The position numbers and the translations under genes were made by a program. Below, one piece after another: positions 24,691-33,232 of a DNA stretch of 64,000 nt (its first letter is position 1; every line of letters starts with the position of its first letter). The notes beneath the pieces were generated by a model. The model was not told where the DNA came from. It saw only the letters and a list, made by a program, of their open reading frames with translations, and did not search any database. The stretch spans positions 3,705,059 through 3,769,058 of the forward strand of contig JAQFVV010006293.1 in the NCBI GenBank assembly GCA_028023455.1, given 5' to 3'. This DNA comes from Epiperipatus broadwayi (taxonomy: Eukaryota > Onychophora > Udeonychophora > Euonychophora > Peripatidae).

Positions 24691-25524
24691 TTTGTAGGAG
24701 TTCTTAAAAGAGTGCAGGCAGTCATCTACTTATATAAGTGAAACACTTTACAAATTTTTGACATAATTTATTTATGGTGAATTTTTCATTCAGGTATTAT
24801 TAACCATGATGCAAAATATGAAAATATTTTTTTAATAAATAAAAACGAACATTACAAAACAGTGGAATTTTTCATCCACAGCATGAGACAAATGTGAACT
24901 GAAGGCTGTGTTTTTTCATTTTATATAACTGGGAATTTATTATGTAAATCAAACTTAAATAAGTAAGAAGATTGCCATGTCAATTGACTTCATATTACTT
25001 TCTTGAGCCATTTTTAAAATTATAACATTTTAAAATATGTTGCAAAGTTTTAGCTTATATTCATTAAAATTATTTCTAAAGATTAAGGATATCAACTAAT
25101 AATATTGCTATAATAGCTTTTGCCTTTGTAGATTTGCATTAATTGATCACTTGCTGTGCTGAATCTTTTAACTATGTATTTTCTGCTATTCAAAATATGA
25201 ACTTAACTGGTGAACCATCATTTGAATGCTTCTATATAAAAAAGAATTCACAGTATGTAATCTCTCCCTCTATCCCATTGCAAAATATATAAACCTATCT
25301 CATATTTTTTCCAGTATCCAAATTTATCCACAACATTTTAGAATGATGTATTTTTTTATAAGAAATAAAATATATTGGTAGAGTATCAGACTGAAATGTA
25401 AAGTCCTCAGATCGATTCCATTTCTAGGACTTCAGACATTTGAACTAGCTATGAACTGCTAGGTATAGAACCATTCGATTATTTTTTTAATTATACTCAA
25501 GAAAGTATGATTGATATATATATA
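24691..25524. other. Unassigned intergenic sequence
   Basis: AT-rich, nothing recognised. It ends in a TA tract at about 25515-25524. Confidence 0.4.
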
Positions 25525-26399
25525 TCAGGGACAAAGCGTCCTTGTATTGAACGGAATGAGTGCTTCGGTAGAAAAATTCATTGAAACTTTCAAAAGCTTT
25601 AATTAAAATTCATTTTAAAAAATTCACTTTCAATTTTTTTTTTTTTACTAATGAAGTGTTTTATATATAATAAAAGAATGAATTTGAGTAACGCAGTTTT
25701 TTTTTTTTACTAACAGTTGAATTTGTTTTATATATAACAAAAGAATGAACTTGACTAACGCATTCTAACACAATTTTTTTTTGCTAACAGTTGAATTTGT
25801 TTTATATATAACGAAAGAATGAACTTTACTAATGCAATTTTTTTTACTAACAGTTGAATTTGTTTTATATATAACGAAAGAATGAACTTGATTAATGCAT
25901 TCTAACACATTTTTTTTTACTAACAGTTGAATTCATTTTATATATAACGAAAGAATGAACTTGACTAATGCATTCTATCACAATTTTTTTTGCTAATAGT
26001 CTAATTCATTTTATATATAACGAAAGAATAAACTTGACCAATGCATTCTAATGCAGTTTTTTTTTACTAATAGTTGAATTCGTTTTATACATAATGAAAG
26101 ATGAACTTGAATAATGCATTCTAATGCAATTTTTTTTTTTACTAACAGTTGAATTCCTTTTATATATAATGAAAGAATGAACTTGACTAACACATTCTAA
26201 TGCAATTTTTTTTACTAACAGTGAATTCATTTTATATATAACGCAAGAATGAACTTGACTAATGCATTCTAACACGATTTTTGTGTAATATATATATTAG
26301 GCGCTATTACGTAAAAATTGTTGTGACAAGTGAAATAAAAACATTATAAAAAAAAAGAAGTGTGTTTCCGTTCCTAAAAAGGTCATGCTTCATCACTGA
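25525..26399 (-). mobile_element. Possible non-autonomous Helitron with internal minisatellite
   Basis: On the minus strand the unit starts TCAGTGATGAAG at 26399 and ends with an AAGGAC-GCTTT-GTCC hairpin and CTGA at 25525, between A and T of a TA microsatellite. A 5'-TC, a 3' hairpin, a CTRR-like end and an AT target fit a Helitron. The hairpin directly abuts the CTGA, closer than usual, and CTGA is not the commonest ending. No Rep/helicase is present. An uncharacterised element that targets TA microsatellites is equally possible. Confidence 0.35.
25630..26276. repeat. Minisatellite, nine units of about 72 bp
   Basis: Each unit has a T-run, then ACTAACAGTTGAATT, a TTTTATATATAACGAAAGAA block and ACTTGACTAATGCATTCTAA. 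Units differ by point changes and T-run length; the outer units are the most diverged. Confidence 0.9.
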
Positions 26400-27138
26400 T
26401 ATATATATATATTGATTAAACCATACATGCACAAAGGTAATTTTATCACAAGAAAATCACATCAATTTGAAAACCCATTGCTGAAATTTTATTCGTTAAT
26501 TTTAAAGCATTGACTGGAAGTGATGTGATATATGTATATGTCTGGATTGAGTTCTCAGCTCAAAGAATAGTAAATACTGATTAGGTAACTAAATACTGTA
26601 GTCCAACTAATACTTATCAGTGTTATAAGGTGTCATCTTTGAGGTATTTAAGCTTTATGTTCATAAGACTTGATTATTAAATATAGTGATGTTAAACTTA
26701 TATAAATTATTTATATTCTTGTAGGTTTTGCTGAATGCAGATTGATTAATTACATAATACTTAGATATGATTAAGCGATAATATTTAATCATTTATTGTA
26801 AGTAGTTTGCTCTTGCTCGCCAACTTTTTAAATAATTCTAGCTTTTTAACATGATGAGCCATGCCAAAATTCAAGCTATTTTCATTCTTATGACAAATTT
26901 TAATTTTTTTATCGCATTAAAATAAGTTTATCAAAGTGCAGCAATGTCAAATATGATATAATGATTTATAAATCATAACATTGCTAGTTTATACAGAATT
27001 GTCTCATGATTATATTTAAGAATTATGTATTTTCTCCATAAATATTACATCAGTCATAAAATATTTTGCATGCAACTTTATTTCAAGTTATTTATTGATA
27101 ATAGCTATTGCATTAATAAAAAGTAGGTAGAAAACTAT
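26400..27138. other. 3' flank of the guanylate cyclase gene
   Basis: AT-rich, nothing recognised apart from candidate minus-strand AATAAA signals at 27077-27082 and 27091-27096, 43-62 bases beyond the cyclase stop codon. Confidence 0.45.
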
Positions 27139-27216
27139 TTAATTTTCAAAGGGTTCGGTTAAAACAGCAGAATAGTATTCATTAATGAGCCAATATGTCT
27201 TCATGGTTCCTTTACC
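27139..27216 (-). CDS. Guanylate cyclase, terminal exon
   Basis: It reads 'GKGTMKTYWLINEYYSAV' and ends LTEPFEN-stop. GKGxMxTYWL is the closing segment of the class III nucleotide cyclase domain in receptor-type guanylate cyclases; the 15-residue tail after it is short. The acceptor is TTTAATTTTAG/GGT, in phase 0 with the donor at 32231. The exon lies only 64 bp from the 13-bp target duplication of a Penelope-like insertion. Confidence 0.93.
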   Translation of the reverse strand, partial: GKGTMKTYWLINEYYSAVLTEPFEN

Positions 27217-27280
27217 CTAAAATTAAAAGTTAAAAAAATAATTAAAATTTTCAACTCAAAAAAATATTCCATTACAAAAA

Positions 27281-27505
27281 TATATAATTGTTAATTAGAG
27301 AAGATATTAATTAGTATTAAAGTTTATCGCCTTAACGTTTTTGAGGATCCATGCCTCATATTCATAGCCTTCATAAAATGTATAATAAAATATGCAAATA
27401 CAAATATTCAAATAAGCTAGTGTTACGTAGCCCATTTCTTTGAGATCTCGAAGCAAGTATCCTTTCTATTAATGGCATGGATGTTTCCATTGATGTAAAA
27501 TGCCT
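27281..27505 (-). repeat. Left inverted arm of Penelope-like element 1
   Basis: Reverse complement of 28593-28817, same length. It includes the reversed end of the endonuclease frame. Confidence 0.9.
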
Positions 27506-27932
27506 TGGATCAATTAATCGAAAAGCATCTATCCAAATAGTACACGAAGAGCTACTGCGAGCACATTGCCCTAGTGAAAGAGTTAAATTCATTATTGCTT
27601 TCCTGTCATGGCTTGATTCACATATATTCACATTCTTTGAAAACAAGTGGTACACAATGCAAGATGGATGGCCCATGGGCCTTCCTATCAGTGGTGTTTT
27701 ATCTAGCATATATTTAAATAAATACGAGCTATCGATCCTTCCAAAATATCACAATATCAACCAAGACTTTACATATATTCGTTATGTAGACGATATCTTT
27801 ATCATAACCTCTAAAGATAATACTTTAAATATACTACGTGATTTACAAAACTTAACCAAACTTTCATTCACCATCACATATGAAAATAATAAAGAACTTA
27901 AATATCTCGACCTCTATCGAGAAATCGCCACG
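27506..27932 (+). pseudogene. Penelope-like reverse transcriptase fragment
   Basis: It reads 'GWPMGLPISGVLSSIYLNKY' (template/primer-grip side), then 'YIRYVDDIFIITS' with an intact YVDD box (27783-27794), then 'ELKYLDL'. The fingers and N-terminal part are missing at the arm junction at 27505. The frame is lost after LYREIAT at 27932. The true continuation (PRNRLQNDCDKPFEIRS) runs in another frame, so at least one frameshift separates RT from the endonuclease. Confidence 0.85.
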
Positions 27933-27946
27933 TAATAGATTACAAA

Positions 27947-28675
27947 ATGATTGTGATAAACCATTTGAAATTCGCAGCTGTATCCACCCTAACTAACTCA
28001 CCTGCATCGCATAAATTTGCTGGCCTTAATGCATTTTTGTTTAGAAACTTTTATTTATGTAAATATGAAGCAGACAGGAAAGAAAACATAAACAACTATA
28101 TTAAAGATCTATTGGCGGCGGGGTTCCGGTTCAGGGCTATTGAAAGTGGAATCATAGGGTTTGATAATGCGGTAAACAATGGTGTACCTCGCGCCAATCT
28201 ACCTAGAATAACGGTCCCCTACATTTCTAAAATGTCTAACAAACTAATGAAAGCATTAAACGATAGATTTAACATGGCGGTTAGAACTCCACCTAATTCT
28301 AATGGATTGCTTAACAACTCTAAAGACCACATTGATCGATCGTTCGCCCCACGCGTGATGTGCTCTGTTGCCTGCCCTCGGGCTGGATGCCATGCTATAT
28401 ATTGTGGTGAAGCGAAAGCTGCAATCAATACTAGACTGGATCAATATATTTACACATTTAACAGAGCTCAGAAAAACAGCAACACGTCCTCTGTATTCTT
28501 GGAGCATGCTAAACAATCTGGGCACAACTTCACACCCGCCAATCCCATAATATTGTGCTCAGAATCAAATGATCTCAAAAGAAAAATAAAGGAGGCATTT
28601 TACATCAATGGAAACATCCATGCCATTAGTAGAAAGGATACTTGCTTCGAGATCTCGAAGAAATGGGCTACGTAA
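27947..28675 (+). pseudogene. Penelope-like thumb/linker and GIY-YIG endonuclease
   Basis: The open frame contains 'CSVACPRAGCHAIYCGEAKA' and 'FLEHAKQSGHNF', then 'LKRKIKEAFYINGN' and CFEISKKWAT-stop. This is the Penelope arrangement of a cysteine-containing segment followed by the GIY-YIG nuclease, ending in a short F-x-x-S-x-x-W motif. The usual YIGET-like second half is YCGEA here, which may weaken activity. The first 15-20 codons are out of the ancestral frame. Confidence 0.82.
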
Positions 28676-28817
28676 CACTAGCTTATTTGAATATTTGTAT
28701 TTGCATATTTTATTATACATTTTATGAAGGCTATGAATATGAGGCATGGATCCTCGAAAACGTTAAGCCGATAAACTTTAATACTAATTAATATCTTCTC
28801 TAATTAACAATTATATA
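28593..28817 (+). repeat. Right arm of Penelope-like element 1
   Basis: It contains the end of the endonuclease frame, a TTTGCATATT block and the hammerhead-like core, and is repeated inverted at 27281-27505. Confidence 0.9.
28729..28767 (+). ncRNA. Degenerate hammerhead-like core of Penelope-like element 1
   Basis: CTATGAATAT, then the hairpin GAGG-CATGGAT-CCTC, then GAAAAC and GTTAAG. Stem II and the GAAA block are clear; the CUGANGA block is damaged. It lies about 55-75 bases after the endonuclease stop, as in the other Penelope-like copies here. Confidence 0.4.
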
Positions 28818-29099
28818 TTTTACATATAGTGAGAAGTAAAGCTATATCCATTACAAAAAGAAAAATATTTGCAAATTTAAATTGCTGACAGATCAGTTAA
28901 AATGAATATTTATTAAATTTGCTACAAAATTATACAAATTTACATTCTACATTTTTGATTTTTAAATTCATGGCAATGGGTAATTTATGTATCACATATA
29001 CCATGTATGATTTTAGATATTGTTTAATGTCTAAATGCATGTCTCATGTTTGCATTCTTTCAGAAGTTTTCTGAGTTCAGTAGATTTTTTGGTGCTTGT

Positions 29100-30388
29100 C
29101 TTATAGATAAAGATGCCGTTGGATGGCGCCGTTTTCATGCTAAAACTAAAATATGACCATTCCCGTGCCATTTATTATAATTTTTCTGTGCTTTTTTGTA
29201 ATGCGAAAATAAAAACAAAACAAAATCGTCTTTTATAAATATTTTTTATTAACGTATACAATTTAAATAATAATAAATGTAAAATAAAATCAAATTACAA
29301 TTTGATTCGTGTTTTTCTATCGTATATTTTTTAAATTGTGTTATGGCTTTTTTTTATAAATTTTCTATCGGATATTTTTTTACTTGTGTTACAGTTTTTT
29401 TTATATCAATTTTCTATCGGATATTTTTTTACTTGTGTTACAGTTTTTTTTTTATCAATTTTCTATCGGATATTTTTTTACTTGTGTTACGACTATTTTT
29501 TTTGTTGTTGTTTAACTAAAAAATAATAATCGTATTAAAAAGTAAAATTTCTTAGTCTATTTTTTATTTTTTGTAGTCTTCGTTTTACATTTCTTTTTTT
29601 TTTTTTTACAGACAAAGATATTACGGATATTTTTTACTTCAAATAGAATGACAATAAAAAGTAAAAGTTGTTACGGTTAGTTTTAGGGTTAGTGTTCTGT
29701 TTGTAATGCTAAAATAAAAAAATTCAAAAAATCGTAACCGTACTTGGACAAAATAAAGAAACTCAAACTTTTTTTAAACAACAACAAACACATATAAATG
29801 TCTTCTTTACTTATTAAACATGTTTATAATATTTGCTTTTTATCAAATTTACAAAAAATCGTGTATATTTGTACTTTTCTTACTGGATATTTTTTTGGTA
29901 CTGCTCTTTTTTACTTAAAAAAAAAACACGGTAGAATCTTCTTTGTCTCATGTGTTACGAACAGTATGTTACTTGACGCGTTACCTAATTGCAACTCACT
30001 AAAAACATAGATATTTAACATTTTCTCAATTAAAACTTCAATACAGTACGTTGTAAAAAGTCTTAGAATTATTACTTTAAAAAATCTGAACATTTCAATA
30101 CTTTAAAATAAAAAAAAATCCAATGAAAACAACATTTCCATCCAATTCAAATACAAACTCTCATCAAGCCGTAACTATTTTATAAACTGTGCAAATTCGG
30201 AAAATGTAATTACTGCGATGCGACATACATGCTGTACTGCGATGCAACATAGCGGCCTGCATTCTGTAGCACAACAAAAAAGTTGTACTATAGAAAAAGC
30301 GGGTTTGAACGTGTTGGCCGCGGAAACAGCATTTTTATGCGTTTTAGCGCGAAAAACGCGCCATAGAGCGGCGTCTTTAGCTATAAGA
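29100..30388. mobile_element. Non-autonomous TIR element
   Basis: The left end 'TCTTATAGATAAAGATGCCG' followed by TTGGATGGCGCC matches the reverse complement of the right end (CTTATAGCTAAAGACGCCG, CTATGGCGCG) over about 48 bp. The right-hand 200 bp is richer in G+C than the surroundings. It contains a minisatellite and no transposase. Superfamily unknown; no direct target duplication is evident. Confidence 0.6.
29315..29490. repeat. Three-unit minisatellite inside the TIR element
   Basis: The unit of about 58 bp contains TTTTCTATCGGATATTTTTTT then ACTTGTGTTAC. The last two units are nearly identical. Confidence 0.85.
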
Positions 30389-30804
30389 TGAGTACCGATT
30401 TTTTCATTAATTTTTTATTTTTCGGTGATAATCATTCCTACTTATCTGATAGCTTGCAATTGTCTTTCATTGTACAAACATTTTTGTTAGCTCACTTCAT
30501 TAACAGTATCTTATCTACATTCTCTTTCAGAGATAGTTTAAAATTGTAACTGAAGTAATTATCGATTTAGATCACAATTAAACGTTACCTAAACATTTTT
30601 GATATTACACTATATGTGATGTCTTTATTTCTATTACTGGCTATTGCATTTTGCAGATAAAAGACTAACCATTAAATTAAGTTATAATATATACTGAATA
30701 TATTTATTTATACAAACAATAATGATATATACTAAAAGTATTAATTACAAAAGAATAATTTTACTTACTGTATGCATTTTTTACATCACTATTTTCTCAT
30801 ACTT
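30389..30804. other. Unassigned intron sequence
   Basis: AT-rich, nothing recognised. Confidence 0.4.
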
Positions 30805-30918
30805 TTTTTCCCCATATGTCAAAGCATCGGCCGGGAAGTGAACCCGCAACAACTGTCTGCAAGCAACTGCTTGCTTGTAAGGCAGCTGCGCTGATCTCTC
30901 AGCTACCAAATGCTTGAC
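30805..30918 (-). mobile_element. tRNA-derived SINE, copy 1
   Basis: On the minus strand: TGGTAGCTGAGAGATCAGCGC (A-box-like), then GCGGGTTCACTTCCCG (B box), then GCTTTGACATATGGGG and an A-run. The outer GTCAAGC/GCTTTGAC can pair like an acceptor stem. The middle arm is longer than a real tRNA's and has an inserted GCAAGCA duplication. Confidence 0.75.
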
Positions 30919-31768
30919 TTATTTAAATAAAAAAATGAATTGTAAACTCATATAAAAATGAACTGAATGAAATAAAATACAATAAGTAATAATTTATTGT
31001 GATTATTTTTTCTATATTTGTGCAAATAAATACATTCATTGTATATTGGATTGATAAAGACATTATAATATACAGTGATTGTATTTATTTGTACAAATAT
31101 AATTGCAAAGGAATAAAATTTAGTAGTACATTATTACTTATTGCAATTTAATTTTTCTGTTTATTACTAGGAAGCTGAGCTTGCAATACATTTTTCTATT
31201 TATTAAAATGTAATATAAATTTTTTAGTGGTGTAAGAATTGCATATGTAAATGTATTATTCTTTTGCAATTATATTTGTACATATGAACACATTAATTAT
31301 TTATTGATTAATCATTCACTTGCAAGATGATAGTGAAAAGTGATTACAAAAGATCATATATTAAACTGTTATCAGATTTTGTTTATTGTTTTTTAATTAC
31401 ATATTTGCCTTTTAGTCATTAGCTTATTAAATCAAATAATATTTGAAATCCATAATATTAAAATACAACCATTTCATCCGTTAACTATATAGATTCCCAC
31501 TTTTTTTTAAGTCGTGCATCAATTATTGTTATGTTTAAGTGATCCTGTTTGATGATTTGTAAAAAGCAATTTCAAAATTATTTTTTTTTAATACAGTGTT
31601 TAATTTGCAGAATAAAACCATCTTATGTTTCAACAATAATTTTTATTTATCTAAGAAAGTTGCAATAGATCTTTTTTGAAAAATTATTACATGGGCAATT
31701 TGTGATTGAAAGTCAATTGACATAAAAAAAATAAATTTTTGTTCAATAAAACCATTTTATTAAATAAC
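30919..31768. other. Unassigned intron sequence
   Basis: AT-rich. Blocks around 31000-31150 and 31200-31290 (AATTGCAAAAGAATAA-like) repeat loosely in inverted order, suggesting an old decayed element, but no ends can be set. Confidence 0.35.
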
Positions 31769-31781
31769 AAAAGCCATGATA

Positions 31782-31940
31782 GTAATATTTACTAAGGCTT
31801 TAACTTTAAGAATATGCGTGTAATGCGATATTAGGGACCTCTACAGGTCTTAACCACAAACTTACGTAATGCGATATTAGGGACCTCAACAGGTCTTAAC
31901 CACAAGTTTACATAATCAATGTACGTTTAAATAAATTTAT
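31782..31940 (+). mobile_element. 159-bp small retroposon-like element, GGGACCTCTACAGGTC family
   Basis: Flanked by an exact 13-bp duplication AAAAGCCATGATA (31769-31781 and 31941-31953). It starts GTAATATTTACTAAGGC, has a 46-bp unit present twice (from 31820 and 31866) containing GGGACCTCTACAGGTCTTAA, and ends GTACGTTTAAATAAATTTAT. The GACCT-CTAC-AGGTC part can form a small hairpin. Related foldback copies lie at 35830-35966 and 57984-58480. There is no coding capacity, A/B boxes or recognisable hammerhead core. Confidence 0.7.
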
Positions 31941-32230
31941 AAAAGCCATGATAATTGTTTCAGCAATAAAAAATGCTGACTAGAAAGCTAAATGTTTCTT
32001 GATCAATTTCGACCTGAAAAAAAGTGAAGACAAAAACAGATGAAAGTAAGTCAAACCAAACAAAAGGCTGTACTTAAGCACTTGTGCTTAAATGTCACAC
32101 GGTCTGAGCAAACAAAACAAACTGGATTTATTGATAAAGAATAAAAATGACTCAAAATTTTGGTTATTTTGTATTGAAAAGAAATATATATGTATAAAAT
32201 TAAAAGTATTACTAAAAAAGATATACTTAC

Positions 32231-32322
32231 TTTAACTGGGATTTTCCCTCTTTCTTTTATAATAAATGTTCCAAAGGTATCTAATAACTGCTTAGTGTCT
32301 AGGCTAATATGTATTTTGAAAG
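32231..32322 (-). CDS. Guanylate cyclase, penultimate exon
   Basis: Reads (A)FKIHISLDTKQLLDTFGTF, then IIKERGKIPVK. This corresponds to the family's A-L-K-I-H-V-S ... R-G-x-x-x-x-K segment that closes the catalytic fold. The acceptor is TATTTTAG/CT, completing the split alanine codon from 39427, and the donor is AAA/GTAAGT. The 92-bp exon is intact. Confidence 0.93.
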
Positions 32323-33092
32323 CTAAAATAAAAAGATTTCCTAATATATAATATGTTTTGAGTTTATACAAAATTACTATTACCAAAGATATAACGATTG
32401 CAGTTAAAAAGAACTGACTTCTCAAGAAAATGAGACAAAACAAAAGCATATACATGTCGGTGATTATTTAAATTGTGCAGGTAGATTTATTATTACAAGC
32501 TTCCAAAGTCACTAGGCTAAAACTAAACTTATCCAATAAAATATTTTATAACTTATATAAGATAATCATTTACAAAATATATATTTGCTAATCTTTTAAA
32601 TATTTCTTAAAATCTGTAACAAGCTAATGGAAAGTTGCAGAATGTTATATTTTTATCTGAAAATATTTTGTGGAAAAGATAATTGATTTTTTTCTTTAAT
32701 TTTTACTTTTAAATTTATTTCCTCATTTCTTGTATCTTTAGTTGAAAAATGTGACCAAATATGGATCCATAGACTAAAAATGGTCGAAATAATGTGTAAG
32801 GATTGTTTTTATAAAAATAATCAGTTTTTATATAAGGCAGTCATATTATAAGATTGAGATGTAAATACTGCAGATTGTTGACAGAAGTTCTGGGATTGTT
32901 AGATGAAACCTTTGTTGGATTTAATAATACAATTTGTTTTTTTTTTGTCCTACAATAATTCAACTATAATATATTTTTAAATATTGTTTTTCTTTATTAT
33001 CCTGAAGTTCTAAAGATTCAATAATGTAAAAATATTGTTAAGGTTTGTATAGAAATAAATACTTTAAAAATTTTTTTGTATCAAGTTATTCT
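32323..33092. other. Unassigned cyclase intron sequence
   Basis: AT-rich, nothing recognised. Confidence 0.4.
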
Positions 33093-33106
33093 AAGTGCTT
33101 GTAGTT

Positions 33107-33218
33107 TTTTTTTTTTCATATGTCATAGCATCGGCCGGGACGCGAACTCACAACCGTCTGCAACCAACTACTTGCTTGCAAGGCGGCTGTGATGACCTCT
33201 CGGCTAACAACGCTTGGC
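33107..33218 (-). mobile_element. tRNA-derived SINE, copy 2 with 14-bp TSD
   Basis: Flanked by an exact duplication AAGTGCTTGTAGTT (33093-33106, 33219-33232). Minus strand: GTTAGCCGAGAGGTCATCAC (A box region), GTGAGTTCGCGTCCCG (B box), GCTATGACATATG and an A-run. This copy fixes the family's true ends. Confidence 0.85.
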
Positions 33219-33232
33219 AAGTGCTTGTAGTT

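Larger units (their letters stand above)
27281..28846 (+). mobile_element. Penelope-like element 1 with inverted terminal arms and 13-bp TSD
   Basis: A 1,566-bp insertion in the last cyclase intron. The 13-bp duplication TCCATTACAAAAA occurs at 27268-27280 and 28847-28859. Outer arms 27281-27505 and 28593-28817 are 225-bp reverse complements. Between them lies a 5'-truncated RT and a GIY-YIG-type endonuclease region in the Penelope order. The left arm is a reverse copy of the 3' end of the endonuclease ORF plus downstream sequence, so the apparent first residues of the RT frame (27477-27505) belong to the inverted arm. Inverted and partial terminal copies are a known Penelope feature. Element and cyclase gene are on opposite strands. 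Confidence 0.88.

Noticed and set aside
26011-26275. Overlapping minus-strand frames in the minisatellite (repeating K-K and V-H-S-like residues)
   Set aside because: They are open only because the 72-bp unit is a multiple of three; several frames stay open at once and none has protein-like composition.
27477-27505. Start codon and first residues (MDVSIDVK) of the Penelope-like RT frame
   Set aside because: These bases are the inverted copy of the endonuclease 3' end, fused to RT at the arm junction; not a real N-terminus.
28219-28747. Minus-strand frames opposite the Penelope-like endonuclease
   Set aside because: Shadows of the plus-strand coding sequence.
30817-30918. A functional tRNA gene
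   Set aside because: The arms do not fold as a normal cloverleaf, the anticodon arm is expanded, and three dispersed copies with A-tails and target duplications indicate a SINE.
31810-31915. CRISPR-like array (two 46-bp units with a conserved core)
   Set aside because: Only two units, no spacers, a eukaryotic intron, and a target duplication marking it as a mobile insert.
32051-32455. A 134-codon single-exon protein on the minus strand
   Set aside because: Only 32231-32322 is coding; the rest is intron read-through on both sides of a cyclase exon.
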